This document shows, piece by piece, positions 35,254 to 44,804 of a stretch of DNA of 64,000 bases (position 1 is its first letter; each line of letters begins with the position of its first letter). Source of the stretch: Coriobacteriaceae bacterium AM100-PB1-1D-6A (lineage in GTDB: Bacteria > Actinomycetota > Coriobacteriia > Coriobacteriales > Coriobacteriaceae). The stretch spans positions 81,354 through 145,353 of the forward strand of contig JAQDNC010000006.1 of assembly GCA_027660625.1 (NCBI GenBank). Reading direction: 5' to 3'. Position numbers and translations under genes: made by a program. Below the pieces are notes generated by a model. That model saw nothing but the letters and a program-made list of their open reading frames with translations. It made no database searches and had not been told where the DNA came from.

Positions 35254-35282
35254 TTGACCACGAACAGCCGTTCGTTTATTAT
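35254..35282 (+). promoter_or_regulatory. recA: recA promoter
   Basis: TTGACC (35254-35259), a 17-base spacer and TATTAT (35277-35282) form a near-consensus vegetative promoter; the LexA box sits inside the spacer. Confidence 0.85.
35261..35274 (+). promoter_or_regulatory. LexA box (SOS operator) of recA
   Basis: CGAACAGCCGTTCG is a GAAC-N4-GTTC palindrome of the Gram-positive/actinobacterial SOS type, placed between -35 and -10 so that bound LexA would block RNA polymerase. Confidence 0.85.
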
Positions 35283-35312
35283 CGTTTCAGGTTGTTAAGA
35301 GGAGGGCTATTC

Positions 35313-36461
35313 ATGGCCAAGAATTCAGGTCCCGTACGTACCGTTCATGCACGCACGACGGGTAAAGAGCGCGATGAGATGATCGCCACCACCAAGGCCG
35401 AGATCGAGAAGAAGTTCGGCCAGGGCTCTATCATGAGGTATGGCGACGGCGGTCCCGAGCTCGAGGTCGAGGCTATTCCGACGGGCTCTCTGGCGCTCGA
35501 TGCCGCCTTGGGTATCGGCGGCGTGCCGCGCGGCCGTATCGTCGAGATTTATGGCCCCGAGTCCTCCGGTAAGACGACGCTTTCGCTCGAGATCCTTGCA
35601 GAAGCACAGGCCATGGGCGGCGTCGTTGCATTTATCGATGCCGAGCACGCGCTTGATCCCACCTATGCCGCGCGCATCGGTGTTGATATCGATGAGGTCC
35701 TCATTTCCCAGCCCGATACGGGCGAGCAGGCGCTCGAGATCGTCGATATGCTTGTGCGCTCAGGTGCCATCGACGCCATCGTCGTCGACTCTGTTGCCGC
35801 CTTGACTCCACGTGCCGAGATCGAGGGCGAGATCGGTGACACGACGGTGGGTCTGCAGGCTCGCTTGATGAGCCAGGCACTCCGCAAGCTCGCCGGCTCG
35901 CTTGCCAAGTCCAACACGACCTGCATCTTCATTAACCAGCTGCGCGAGAAGATCGGCGTCATGTTCGGCAACCCCGAGACCACCACGGGAGGCCGCGCGC
36001 TCAAGTTCTTCTCTTCCGTGCGAATCGATATTCGCAAAATCGATACCATCAAGCTCAAGGACGAGGTTATCGGCAATCGCGTTCGTGCCAAGGTCGTTAA
36101 GAACAAGGTGGCCGCTCCGTTCCGTTCGGCCGAGTTTGACATCATGTACGGCACCGGCATCTCCAAAGAGGGCTCGATTCTGGATATGGCCGTCGAGTGC
36201 GGCATCTGTAAAAAGATGGGGTCCTGGTTTGCCTATGGCGAGGACAAGCTCGGCAACGGTCGCGAGGCCGCCAAGACGTTCCTGCGCGAGCATCCCGATT
36301 GCGCTGACGAGATCGAGCACAAGGTTCGCCTTGCCTGCGGCCTTGAGTATGACGACGATGCCCCCTCCGAGGTTGAGTTGACCGACCAGCCCGCCCCCGA
36401 GGAGTTTGATGAGCTGTACGCCATCGATGGCTCCGCAATGCTCGACGATGACGACGAGTAG
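35313..36461 (+). CDS. recA: Recombinase RecA
   Basis: Strand-exchange recombinase and LexA co-protease. Walker A is GPESSGKTT, Walker B lies in [10 protein letters not shown], and the L2/DNA-binding stretch is [21 protein letters not shown]. The 382-residue protein ends in an acidic tail. GAGGAGG precedes the ATG at 35313. No intein is present. A LexA box in its promoter shows SOS induction; recX follows after eleven bases. Confidence 0.98.
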   Translation: MAKNSGPVRTVHARTTGKERDEMIATTKAEIEKKFGQGSIMRYGDGGPELEVEAIPTGSLALDAALGIGGVPRGRIVEIYGPESSGKTTLSLEILAEAQAMGGVVAFIDAEHALDPTYAARIGVDIDEVLISQPDTGEQALEIVDMLVRSGAIDAIVVDSVAALTPRAEIEGEIGDTTVGLQARLMSQALRKLAGSLAKSNTTCIFINQLREKIGVMFGNPETTTGGRALKFFSSVRIDIRKIDTIKLKDEVIGNRVRAKVVKNKVAAPFRSAEFDIMYGTGISKEGSILDMAVECGICKKMGSWFAYGEDKLGNGREAAKTFLREHPDCADEIEHKVRLACGLEYDDDAPSEVELTDQPAPEEFDELYAIDGSAMLDDDDE

Positions 36462-36472
36462 CGGATGCCGAC

Positions 36473-37165
36473 ATGTCGTATACGGTGACCGAGGCTACGG
36501 TCGTCTTTCCCGATAAGAAAGCGGCCTCCTCGTTCTCGAGCGGTTATGCGTCTAAAAAGCCCTGCGCGCATATCGATTGCGATCTTGAGGGCGGTTACGA
36601 ACGTTCCATTTGGATTCCCGTGCGCGTGGCGCGCCTGTACGTTAAGAACCGCCCCGATCTTCCCTGTGCTTGGGATGACTTTCGCGAGGCGGTGCAGCTT
36701 ATCGAACGCAAATGTGCACTCACCATGGTGACCGAGATGCTTTCGCGTCGCGATCATGCCACGGGCGAGGTACGGGATAAGTTGGCTCGCTATGGCTTTC
36801 GACAGCCTGCGATCGATTTTGCCGTTGCTCGAGCGACTGAGTATCGATTTTTGGACGAGAACCGTTTTTGCTCGTACTTTATCGAAGAGCGCAAACGTCG
36901 CGGCTGGGGACAGCGCAAGATCGAGGTTGAGCTCAAGCGTCGTCATGTCGTGCTTGACGATATCCCCGGCTATCCCGAGGCGTATTTTGCTGTGGATGAC
37001 GACTTGGCCCGCGCTTCGGCCTTGCTCGCTAAACGTCGCATTCCCGAGGCGCGTGCATTCGAAAAGCTCGTCAGGTTTTTGATGGGTAAAGGCTTCTCGT
37101 ATCGCATCGCCGCCGATGCCGTTAAGGCACGTCTCGATGCCTTAAGCGAGGAGTGTGCCGTGTAA
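36473..37165 (+). CDS. recX: Regulatory protein RecX
   Basis: Inhibitor and modulator of RecA filaments. The three-helix repeats typical of RecX are visible around MLSRRDHATGEVRDKLARYG, YRFLDENRFCSYFIEERKRR and FLMGKGFSYRIAADAV. At 230 residues it is on the longer side, with about 90 residues of N-terminal sequence before the first repeat. Being directly downstream of recA, it is presumably SOS-induced with it. Confidence 0.92.
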   Translation: MSYTVTEATVVFPDKKAASSFSSGYASKKPCAHIDCDLEGGYERSIWIPVRVARLYVKNRPDLPCAWDDFREAVQLIERKCALTMVTEMLSRRDHATGEVRDKLARYGFRQPAIDFAVARATEYRFLDENRFCSYFIEERKRRGWGQRKIEVELKRRHVVLDDIPGYPEAYFAVDDDLARASALLAKRRIPEARAFEKLVRFLMGKGFSYRIAADAVKARLDALSEECAV

Positions 37166-37227
37166 ACGTGCACGTGTTACGCCCTTGCCGTTCACCGCTC
37201 GATTGGCGCCGTGCCGGGTGCGTTTAT

Positions 37228-37256
37228 TTGACAGTTGTTGCGGTTCAACGTAGGAT
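37228..37256 (+). promoter_or_regulatory. Promoter upstream of rny
   Basis: TTGACA (37228-37233), 17-base spacer, TAGGAT (37251-37256): strong consensus match about 170 bases before rny. Confidence 0.75.
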
Positions 37257-37361
37257 AAATACCGTCATTTGCTTTGTGATATGTGCTCATCTGTGATGAG
37301 TTTGTTTATATGTTTATCTGTATCCGACCCGCATAAGCTGCGCCCATATTACTCAAATGTC

Positions 37362-37390
37362 GCGAGCCGTTCGTAAGGACGGTTCGCTTT
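37362..37390 (+). promoter_or_regulatory. rny leader hairpin
   Basis: GCGAGCCGT and ACGGTTCGC form a nine-pair stem with a loop of about eight bases in the long rny leader, followed by a short T-stretch. It may be an attenuator; RNase-encoding leaders are often self-regulated. Confidence 0.45.
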
Positions 37391-37422
37391 GCTGTGTAAC
37401 GAATCCATAAAAAGGAGTGAGC

Positions 37423-38973
37423 ATGCCTATCATTGCAGCGCTCGTTGGCCTCGTTTTGGGTGCCATCGCCGCCATTGCCTACATGCGCACCGCCAAGCAG
37501 GGTAGTCTTCACGAGGCCGACGAAAAGATCCAGTCGGCACACGCGCAGGCAGAGTCCCTGATCGGTGATGCAAAGCGTCAGGCCGAGACCCTCAAAAAAG
37601 AGGCTCTGCTCGAGGCCAAGGAAGAGATCATCAAGAACAAGCAGGCCGCCGAGGCCGAGGACAAGCAGCGTAAGAGCGAGATTCGCACGCTCGAAAATCG
37701 TGTGATGCAGCGCGAGGAATCGCTCGATCGTCGCAACGATGCGCTCGATAAGCGCGAGCATCAGCTGTCCAGCCAGGCCGGTCAGGTCGAGAAGCGCTCT
37801 CGCGAGCTTGAGGAGCTCTGCGCCAGGCAGACCTCAGAGCTCGAGCGTATTGCCGACCTTACGCGTGAGGATGCTCACAAGGAGTTGCTCGACAAGGTCC
37901 GTGGTGAGGTTACCCACGAGGCGGCCACCATCATCCGCGAGTCCGAGCAGCAGGTCCGCGCCGAGTGCCATAAGACCGCCCAGGAGATTCTCTCCCTGGC
38001 GATTCAGCGTTGCGCCGCCGACCATACCGCCGAGGTCACCGTCACTTCCGTTCATATTCCCTCCGATGACCTCAAGGGTCGCATTATCGGTCGCGAGGGT
38101 CGCAACATCCGCACCTTTGAGCAGGTGTCCGGCGTCAACCTCGTGATTGACGACACTCCCGAGACCGTCGTACTCTCGAGCTTCGATCCGGTCCGTCGTG
38201 AGACTGCCCGCGTGGCGCTTGAGAACCTCATTGCCGATGGCCGCATTCACCCCGCCCGCATCGAGGAGATGTATCACAAGGCCGCCGACTTGGTTCAGCA
38301 GCGTGTGCGCGAGGCCGGCGAGCAGGCCGCCTTCGATACCGGTATCCACGACCTGCATCCCGAGATCGTCAAGACCCTGGGTGCTCTTCGCTACCGCACT
38401 TCGTTTGGCCAGAACGTTCTGCAGCACTCGCTTGAGGTCTCCGACCTGTGCGGCGTTATGGCCTCCGAGCTTGGTCTGGATGTTGTGACCGCCAAGCGCG
38501 CCGGTCTTCTGCACGACCTGGGCAAGGCCATCGACCACGACGTTGAGGGACCGCATGCTGTCATTGGCGCCGAGCTTGCCCGCCGTTATGGCGAGAAGCC
38601 CGTTATCGTCCACGCGATCGAAGCCCATCATGCCGATGTCGACCCCAACACGGTGCTCGACGTTCTGGTCCAGGCTGCCGATGCCGTTTCTGCTTCTCGT
38701 CCCGGTGCCCGCCGCGAGTCGGCCGAGAACTACATCAAGCGTCTTGAGAAGCTCGAGGAGATTGCCAACTCTCACGACGGCGTCGAGCGTACCTATGCCA
38801 TGCAGGCCGGTCGCGAGGTTCATGTCATGGTTCAGCCTGACAAGATCTCCGATGCCCAGTCCACGGTGCTTGCGCACGATATCGCCCATCAGATCGAGGA
38901 AGAGATGGAGTATCCCGGTCAGGTTCGCGTTGTCGTGATTCGCGAGAGCCGTGCCGTCGATATCGCTAAATAA
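37423..38973 (+). CDS. rny: Ribonuclease Y
   Basis: Membrane-tethered endoribonuclease initiating mRNA decay. In order are a short N-terminal membrane helix ([19 protein letters not shown]), a long charged coiled coil (about 30-190), a KH domain ([16 protein letters not shown]) and an HD phosphohydrolase domain with metal ligands in [10 protein letters not shown] and HHADVDP. ATG at 37423 is favoured over GTG at 37417 by AAAGGAG spacing. The 516-residue length is typical. The gene heads a run with the GHKL ATPase, spoVS, miaB, miaA and hflX. Confidence 0.96.
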   Translation: MPIIAALVGLVLGAIAAIAYMRTAKQGSLHEADEKIQSAHAQAESLIGDAKRQAETLKKEALLEAKEEIIKNKQAAEAEDKQRKSEIRTLENRVMQREESLDRRNDALDKREHQLSSQAGQVEKRSRELEELCARQTSELERIADLTREDAHKELLDKVRGEVTHEAATIIRESEQQVRAECHKTAQEILSLAIQRCAADHTAEVTVTSVHIPSDDLKGRIIGREGRNIRTFEQVSGVNLVIDDTPETVVLSSFDPVRRETARVALENLIADGRIHPARIEEMYHKAADLVQQRVREAGEQAAFDTGIHDLHPEIVKTLGALRYRTSFGQNVLQHSLEVSDLCGVMASELGLDVVTAKRAGLLHDLGKAIDHDVEGPHAVIGAELARRYGEKPVIVHAIEAHHADVDPNTVLDVLVQAADAVSASRPGARRESAENYIKRLEKLEEIANSHDGVERTYAMQAGREVHVMVQPDKISDAQSTVLAHDIAHQIEEEMEYPGQVRVVVIRESRAVDIAK

Positions 38974-38974
38974 C

Positions 38975-40060
38975 ATGAACGACGCGAACGAGCTCATCTC
39001 ATTTATCGCGTCGATGTCGGGGGAGGGCAACCTTCGCGTCGAGGAAAACCTTGGCGAGGGGTATGTCCGCCTCCGCGTTTCGGAGGCCGAGCGCCGTCAG
39101 GCCAAGCATGACATTCAGCATGTAGAGGACATTGTCATCGAGATGCTGCGTAATGCTCGCGATGCCGGAGCCGATAAGGTCTATCTTGCCACGACCAAGG
39201 AGGAGGGTGTTCGCACCCTCCTCTTCCTGGATAACGGTTCTGGTGTGCCGCAGGATATGCAGGAGCGTATCTTCGATGCTCGTGTCACTTCCAAGCTCGA
39301 GAGCATGAAAATGGACCGTTGGGGTGTTCACGGTCGTGGTATGGCGCTGTTCTCTATCAAGCAGAACACGGATGAGGCGCGCGTTGTTTCATCGGGCGTC
39401 GATTTGGGCTCTTCGTTTAAGGTGCGCGTTGCCACCGAACGCTTGGGTGAGCGCGCCGACCAGTCGAGCTGGCCTCAGGCGGTTAAAGACGAAGACGGTC
39501 GCTATGTATGTGCTCGCGGCCCCCACAACATCATTCGCGCGGCCTGTGAGTTTGCCCTTGAGGAGCTGCGTTGCTGCGATGTGTATCTGGGCTCTCCGTC
39601 CGAGATCGCTGCGACCCTGTACGCTCAGGCTTCGAGTCGTCTCGATACGTCGCGCCTGCTCTTTATCGATGACGAGTGCGAGCTTCCAGTTATCGATCGC
39701 TTGGGCCTTGCCTCGGATGCCGAGGACTTTATCCGGATCTGCTCCGGTCTGGGCCTTGAGATGTCCGAGCGCACTGCCCACCGAATTCTGTCGGGTCAGA
39801 TTAAGCCCGTTCGCGGCGTGACTGCGCGTCTGCTGCGCGAGCGCGACTCCACCTCTCATGCGCCGGCTCCCATCGATCTTGCCAAGGACCGTCGAGGCCT
39901 TCGTATCGCCAAGGATGATATGGCGCAGTTTTCGCGTGCGGTCGAGCGTGACTTTAACGACCTTGCCGCCCGGTATTACCTCAATCTATGCGGCGACCCT
40001 AAGATTCGCGTTTCGCGTGATCGCATCACGGTGACGTTCGATCTTGCCAAAGAGGAATAA
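38975..40060 (+). CDS. GHKL-type ATP-binding protein of unknown function
   Basis: A 361-residue cytoplasmic protein whose N-terminal half has a GHKL (gyrase/Hsp90/histidine kinase/MutL) ATP-binding fold: the N-box is EMLRNARDAGAD, the G1 box LDNGSG, and the G2-like box VHGRGMALFSIK. No phospho-acceptor His domain or receiver is visible, so it is not an ordinary histidine kinase. The C-terminal half has no recognised domain. The ATG overlaps nothing but begins one base after the rny stop, and spoVS follows. That places it where ymdB is found in many Firmicutes; a role with SpoVS or RNase Y is only inference. Confidence 0.7.
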   Translation: MNDANELISFIASMSGEGNLRVEENLGEGYVRLRVSEAERRQAKHDIQHVEDIVIEMLRNARDAGADKVYLATTKEEGVRTLLFLDNGSGVPQDMQERIFDARVTSKLESMKMDRWGVHGRGMALFSIKQNTDEARVVSSGVDLGSSFKVRVATERLGERADQSSWPQAVKDEDGRYVCARGPHNIIRAACEFALEELRCCDVYLGSPSEIAATLYAQASSRLDTSRLLFIDDECELPVIDRLGLASDAEDFIRICSGLGLEMSERTAHRILSGQIKPVRGVTARLLRERDSTSHAPAPIDLAKDRRGLRIAKDDMAQFSRAVERDFNDLAARYYLNLCGDPKIRVSRDRITVTFDLAKEE

Positions 40061-40074
40061 AATCTTTACCGAGT

Positions 40075-40088
40075 CCGCTCGGTACGAT
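40075..40088 (+). promoter_or_regulatory. Promoter-like element before spoVS
   Basis: CCGCTCGG (40075-40082) directly followed by TACGAT, the same arrangement as at lepA and the dnaJ-like gene. It overlaps a small inverted repeat TACCGAG-TCCG-CTCGGTA. Confidence 0.35.
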
Positions 40089-40134
40089 ACAGTTATTGCA
40101 GTTAAAACGTACTTTTAAACGCAGGAGTTTCTTC

Positions 40135-40452
40135 ATGGATTGCCTGAAGGTATCAAGCAAATCATCGCCCGCGTCCGTAGCCGGCGCCATTGCCGGCATG
40201 GTCAAAGATGGCGTCCCCGTCAACATTCAATGCGTCGGCGCCGGTGCCGTCAACCAGGCCATCAAGGCCGTCGCCATTGCGCGCGGCTTTCTGATTCCGA
40301 CCGGCTTTGATGTCTCCTGCGCGCCGGTGTTCTCCGACATCCTCATTAACGGGGAGTCGCGCACGGCAATCCGTCTCTCTATCTACGTTCACCAGATTAA
40401 TCGGGCTGCCATGGATAACGTCGTCATGGACGACGTTAAGCCTGTTGCGTAA
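40135..40452 (+). CDS. spoVS: SpoVS-like (Alba-fold) protein
   Basis: Homologue of stage V sporulation protein S, a small Alba-like nucleic-acid-binding protein. The 105-residue sequence begins CLKVSSKSSPASVAGAIAG and has VGAGAVNQAIKAVAIARGFL, hallmarks of the family. The protein is widespread in non-sporulating bacteria too, so it implies a broader role. GCAGGAG precedes the ATG at 40135. Gene order rny-(ATPase)-spoVS-miaB mirrors the Firmicutes rny-ymdB-spoVS-miaB neighbourhood. Confidence 0.92.
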   Translation: MDCLKVSSKSSPASVAGAIAGMVKDGVPVNIQCVGAGAVNQAIKAVAIARGFLIPTGFDVSCAPVFSDILINGESRTAIRLSIYVHQINRAAMDNVVMDDVKPVA

Positions 40453-40517
40453 ACAAGCCATTTGCACGCTTGTAGCACCTATGCGCCCCGTCGACACCAT
40501 CGTTAGGATGTAAGCTC

Positions 40518-41888
40518 ATGGACCAGCGTTCCGTACGCGATATTCTTGCCGGTAAAACCTACTTTATACGCACATTCGGCTGCCAGATGAACCAGCACGA
40601 CTCTGAGCGCGTGAGCGGTTTGCTCGATTCGTATGGCTGTCTTATGGCGCTCGATCCGGAGCATGCCGATATTGTCGTGTTCATGACGTGCTGTGTGCGC
40701 GAGGCTGCCGATACGCGCCTGTATGGTCAGTGCAATTCCTGCAAGAGCCTTCCTCCTTCGCCTTCGGGTAAGCGTGTTGTCGCCGTGGGCGGCTGCATCG
40801 CCCAGCGCGATGGTGAGGGCTTGCTCACCAACGTCGATAACGTCAACGTCATTTTCGGCACCCATTCTATTGCTCACGTGGCTGAGCTTATCGCCGAGGC
40901 GTTTTTGGATGGTAAGCGCCATATCCGTACGAATGAGCATGAGGATACCGACGCCATGAGTATGCCGTGGCATCGCGAGACGCAGTATCACGCCTGGGTG
41001 CCCATCATGACGGGCTGCAACAATTTCTGTACGTACTGCATCGTGCCGTACGTCCGTGGTCGTGAGAAGAGCCGTCCCTTCGAGGAGATTGTCGACGAGG
41101 TGACCGGGCTCGTGCGTCAGGGCGTGCGCGAGATTACGCTTCTGGGCCAAAACGTTAACTCCTACGGTCGCGATCTCTTTGGCAAGCCGCGCTTTGCCGA
41201 TCTGCTGCGCGCGGTGGGCGATACGGGCGTCGAGCGCATCTTCTTTACCTCTTCGCATCCTAAGGATCTGCTGCCCGAGACCATTGATGCTATGGCCGAG
41301 ACACCTGCCGTCATGCCGCAGCTTCACCTGGCCGTTCAGTCGGGCTCCACGCGCATTCTTAAAGAGATGAATCGTCGGTACACGCGCGAGGATTATCTGG
41401 GCCTGGTCGATCGTATTCGTAACCGTATGCCCGATATTGCGCTTTCGACCGACATCATTGTGGGCTTCCCGGGCGAGACTGAGGAAGACTTTGAACAGAC
41501 GCTCTCGCTTGCCGAGACGGTGCGCTATGCCCAGGCCTACACGTTTATTTACTCCAAGCGCGCCGGTACCCCGGCAGCTGAGATTTATGATCCCACCCCG
41601 CATGAGGTTATCCTTGAGCGCTTTAACCGTCTGGTCAAGGTTATCGAGACGACGGCGCACGAGTATAACCAGGGCGAGCTTCACACCGTGGTGCCTGCAC
41701 TTATTGAGGGCACGAGCAAGAAGAACGACGCTGTCCTTCTGGGCAAGAGCCCCAAGAACCAGACGGTGCATGCGCCGATTCCTGCTGGCTATAGCATCGA
41801 TCAACTCATCGGCAAAATCGTCGATGTTGATATTGATGTCGCCAAGACGTGGTATCTGTCTGGCTCCGTCGTGGGCGAGCCCCGCTAA
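40518..41888 (+). CDS. miaB: tRNA-2-methylthio-N6-dimethylallyladenosine synthase MiaB
   Basis: Radical SAM methylthiotransferase modifying i6A37. The MTTase domain shows TFGCQMNQHDSERVSGLL, the radical SAM triad is TGCNNFCTYCIVPYVRGRE, and the chain ends with a TRAM domain. The second MTTase cysteine motif reads MTCCVREAADTRLYGQ, with Cys where most MiaB have Ala (NTCAVRE). It overlaps miaA by one base, coupling the two enzymes that act in sequence at A37. A TAGGAT element ends eight bases before the ATG. Confidence 0.95.
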   Translation: MDQRSVRDILAGKTYFIRTFGCQMNQHDSERVSGLLDSYGCLMALDPEHADIVVFMTCCVREAADTRLYGQCNSCKSLPPSPSGKRVVAVGGCIAQRDGEGLLTNVDNVNVIFGTHSIAHVAELIAEAFLDGKRHIRTNEHEDTDAMSMPWHRETQYHAWVPIMTGCNNFCTYCIVPYVRGREKSRPFEEIVDEVTGLVRQGVREITLLGQNVNSYGRDLFGKPRFADLLRAVGDTGVERIFFTSSHPKDLLPETIDAMAETPAVMPQLHLAVQSGSTRILKEMNRRYTREDYLGLVDRIRNRMPDIALSTDIIVGFPGETEEDFEQTLSLAETVRYAQAYTFIYSKRAGTPAAEIYDPTPHEVILERFNRLVKVIETTAHEYNQGELHTVVPALIEGTSKKNDAVLLGKSPKNQTVHAPIPAGYSIDQLIGKIVDVDIDVAKTWYLSGSVVGEPR

Positions 41889-42826
41889 TGATCTCTCCTG
41901 GTGCAAGCCTTTCTGCCGTAGCGATCGTCGGTCCGACGGCGGTCGGCAAGAGCGATGTTGCCGACCGTCTGGCTGCTCGCCTGTCGTCTGAAGTGTTGTC
42001 GTGTGACGCGATGCAAATCTACCGCGGTATGGACATTGGTACGGCCAAGATGATGCCCGAGGAGTGCTCGGCTCCTCTGCGCCTTGTCGATATCGTTGAT
42101 CCGGGCGTCACATATTCTGCCGCGCTCTATCAGTCGGACGCCCGAGCGCATATCGAGCGTTTGCTTGGCGAGCAGCGTCTTCCAGTCTTTTGCGGCGGTA
42201 CGGGCTTGTATCTTAAAGCTGCTCTCGATGAAATGGATTTTCCTTCGGGAGAACTCGAGGACGAACGCCGCGTGGGCTATCAGGAGCTTGCCGAGCGCAT
42301 TGGCGAGGAAGCATTGCATGCCTTGCTTGCCGAGCGCGACCCGGAATCTGCTGCCGTGATTCATCCCCATAACGTGCGTCGTGTGATTCGTGCGCTCGAG
42401 ATGCACGATGACGGCGTGTCATATGCCCAGCAGAAGTCGAAATTCAGCGTTCCGCGCGAGCGTTATCACGCCTTGTGGTTTGGTCTGACGCGTAGTCGTG
42501 AAGTGCTCTATGAGCGCATTAACCTGCGTGTCGACCTTATGTTTGAGCAGGGGCTGGTTGATGAGGTCCGTGGCCTTATGGATCAGGGCCTGGGCGATGC
42601 GCTTACGTCGATGCAGGCAATTGGTTACAAAGAGATTATTGATTCCTTGCGTGGCGCTATTACCATGGATGAGGCCCGTGAGCTTATCAAGATGCGCTCA
42701 CGTCGCTATGCAAAGCGCCAGCTTTCCTGGTTTAAGCGCGACCATCGCATTGTGTGGTTCGATATGGATGAGTTTACGATCGATGAGGTCGTCGATGATA
42801 TCTACCGTCGCATCGAGGCTGCCTAA
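41888..42826 (+). CDS. miaA: tRNA dimethylallyltransferase MiaA
   Basis: Transfers dimethylallyl to A37 of tRNA, providing the substrate for MiaB. The P-loop is GPTAVGKSD; DAMQIYRGMDIGTAK and FCGGTGLYLKA are family signatures. The 312-residue protein uses ATG at 41888, overlapping the miaB stop (TAATG), and itself overlaps hflX by one base. Upstream in-frame codons lie in miaB and lack similarity. Confidence 0.95.
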   Translation: MISPGASLSAVAIVGPTAVGKSDVADRLAARLSSEVLSCDAMQIYRGMDIGTAKMMPEECSAPLRLVDIVDPGVTYSAALYQSDARAHIERLLGEQRLPVFCGGTGLYLKAALDEMDFPSGELEDERRVGYQELAERIGEEALHALLAERDPESAAVIHPHNVRRVIRALEMHDDGVSYAQQKSKFSVPRERYHALWFGLTRSREVLYERINLRVDLMFEQGLVDEVRGLMDQGLGDALTSMQAIGYKEIIDSLRGAITMDEARELIKMRSRRYAKRQLSWFKRDHRIVWFDMDEFTIDEVVDDIYRRIEAA

Positions 42827-44115
42827 TGGCTCGTTTCCCTTTGGTCCCCACGGCGCCTGAACCCGAGCGCGCCATCTTGGTTGGTGTTGAGTGGCGCGAT
42901 AACGCCTGGCCGCTCGACCGTTCGCTCGATGAGCTTGAGCGCTTGGCCCACACTGCTGGAGCCCAATGCGTGGCACGCTTGTCGCAGCGCCTGGTCAAGC
43001 CCTATCCCAAATCGTTTATCGGCTCCGGCAAGGTCGAGGAGCTGTGCGGTTTGGTTCATCGCATGGATGCGGATGTTGTTATCTTCGACGACGACCTGAC
43101 GCCCTCACAGCAGTCCTATCTTGAGAAAGCCGTGGGCGAACCGTTTAAGATTATTGACCGTACGGCGTTGATTTTGGATATCTTTGGTCTGCATGCCCAG
43201 ACTCGTGAGGGTCGCTTGCAGGTGCAGCTAGCACAGCTGCAGTACCTGCTACCTCGTCTGCGAGGTATGTGGAGCCATCTTGCCAAGGAACAGACGCGTG
43301 GCGGTATTGGCTCGCGCTTTGGCCAGGGCGAAAGCCAGCTCGAGGTTGACCGTCGCCTGATTCGCAACAAGATCGCCGCGCTTCGACGCGAACTGAAACA
43401 GGTTGAACAACGTCGCGATGTGCAATCGAAAAGTCGTATTGAATCGCCGGCGTTTCGTGTGGCGTTGGCTGGCTACACCAATGCCGGTAAGTCGACGTTG
43501 CTTAATCGTTTGACGGGATCCACGGTACTTTCGCAGGATAAGCTGTTTGCCACGCTCGATCCTACAACGCGCTCGTACCGTTTGCCCGGTGGTCGTGGCA
43601 TGACGATCACCGATACCGTCGGCTTTATTCAAAAGCTGCCCCATGGTCTTGTCGACGCGTTTAAATCTACGCTTTCCGAGGTGCTCGGCGCCGATTTGAT
43701 TCTTAAAGTTGTAGATGCTTCCGATGAGGATTACGAGCGTCAGCTCGAGGCGGTTGATCGTGTCCTTGACGAGATCGGTGCCGGTGAGCGCTTGACGCTT
43801 ACCGTGTTCAATAAAATTGATCTGCTCGATAGCGTCGATCGCTTGAGCTTTCGCCGGCGCTATCCCGAGGCGGTGCTGTTCTCGGCTCAGACGGGTGAGG
43901 GTCTTGATGACTTAGTCGACCGTATCGCTCGTGAAGCGGCCGCTACAGACGTGTTGCTCTCGGCCGATATTCCGTATCGAGAGGGCGCGTTAATCACGCT
44001 CGTGCACGAACAGGGAACTCTTCTGCACGAGGAATATCTTGAGGACGGCGTTCGTATTGTGGTAAAGATTCCGGCCCGTATCGCACCGCGTCTCGAGCGT
44101 TACCGAACGGAATAA
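42826..44115 (+). CDS. hflX: Ribosome-splitting GTPase HflX
   Basis: GTPase that rescues stalled or heat-damaged ribosomes. The N-terminal HflX domain includes PYPKSFIGSGKVEELCGLV, a coiled linker carries GGIGSRFGQGESQLEVDRR, and the G-domain has GYTNAGKST, DTVGFIQ and NKID. The length of 429 is normal. It closes the miaB-miaA-hflX overlapping unit; its last 16 bases overlap the convergent membrane acyltransferase gene. Confidence 0.95.
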   Translation: MARFPLVPTAPEPERAILVGVEWRDNAWPLDRSLDELERLAHTAGAQCVARLSQRLVKPYPKSFIGSGKVEELCGLVHRMDADVVIFDDDLTPSQQSYLEKAVGEPFKIIDRTALILDIFGLHAQTREGRLQVQLAQLQYLLPRLRGMWSHLAKEQTRGGIGSRFGQGESQLEVDRRLIRNKIAALRRELKQVEQRRDVQSKSRIESPAFRVALAGYTNAGKSTLLNRLTGSTVLSQDKLFATLDPTTRSYRLPGGRGMTITDTVGFIQKLPHGLVDAFKSTLSEVLGADLILKVVDASDEDYERQLEAVDRVLDEIGAGERLTLTVFNKIDLLDSVDRLSFRRRYPEAVLFSAQTGEGLDDLVDRIAREAAATDVLLSADIPYREGALITLVHEQGTLLHEEYLEDGVRIVVKIPARIAPRLERYRTE

Positions 44116-44804
44116 ATCAGCTCCAGTACACCCAAGATAACCGGTTGATGAAGCAGATAGAACGGCAGCGCATGGCGTCCGAGGCTTGCGAGCGCCGGGA
44201 TGGGATTCACATAGGCCCATGCTGGCGCTTTACGGTTTGCTTTTTGTACCGTGCGGGCGGCAAAGAAGCCTGTGAGGTACATAAATAAGAATGGTATGAG
44301 AGGATAGTAATCACCGGAGACGAAGTCTGGACTTGGGAAACCCAGCCAAGCTAGATAGGGGATAGGGTAGACCGCTTTAGGAATGCTCCAGGTACAGGCA
44401 AAGAGTATGAGGCAAATCGATATACCCCATACCGCCGGCAACCTATCGAGAGCCGGGCGCGCGAGTGCAACAATGGCTGTGCATGCCGCCATGCAGAAAA
44501 TGATGCCGAAGTTCACCGAGTCATCGACCGAGACGAGCGTCGTTGCGACCCATACAATTAAAGTGGCAACGGCATATTTGGCGGCACGCTTGATGTTGTT
44601 GCGCGAGAGAGTGCACATCCAGCCGGCAATAAACAAAAATACCCAACTGATGCTGGCGCGCCAGATGTCTTGGAAGATGGTCTGGGTAAACCAGGGCATC
44701 TTCCAACCATATAGGTAGGCAAGGTCGTAGCAGGCATGAAATCCCGCCATCGACAGCATGGTAAACCCGCGAATGGTATCAAAGACCGTGATGCGTTTTT
44801 GCAT
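44100..44804 (-). CDS. DUF1624 (heparan-alpha-glucosaminide acetyltransferase-like) membrane protein
   Basis: A 234-residue polytopic membrane protein. The opening RITVFDTIRGFTMLSMAGFHACYD and a terminal LGRHALPFYLLHQPVIL match the DUF1624/acyltransferase-3-like family, predicted to move acetyl or acyl groups onto sugars at the membrane. About seven hydrophobic helices are seen. The ATG overlaps the lexA stop (TAATG on the minus strand), so it should be transcribed with lexA; whether it is truly part of the SOS response is unknown. The 3' end overlaps hflX tail-to-tail. Confidence 0.85.
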   Translation of the reverse strand: MQKRITVFDTIRGFTMLSMAGFHACYDLAYLYGWKMPWFTQTIFQDIWRASISWVFLFIAGWMCTLSRNNIKRAAKYAVATLIVWVATTLVSVDDSVNFGIIFCMAACTAIVALARPALDRLPAVWGISICLILFACTWSIPKAVYPIPYLAWLGFPSPDFVSGDYYPLIPFLFMYLTGFFAARTVQKANRKAPAWAYVNPIPALASLGRHALPFYLLHQPVILGVLELIYSVR

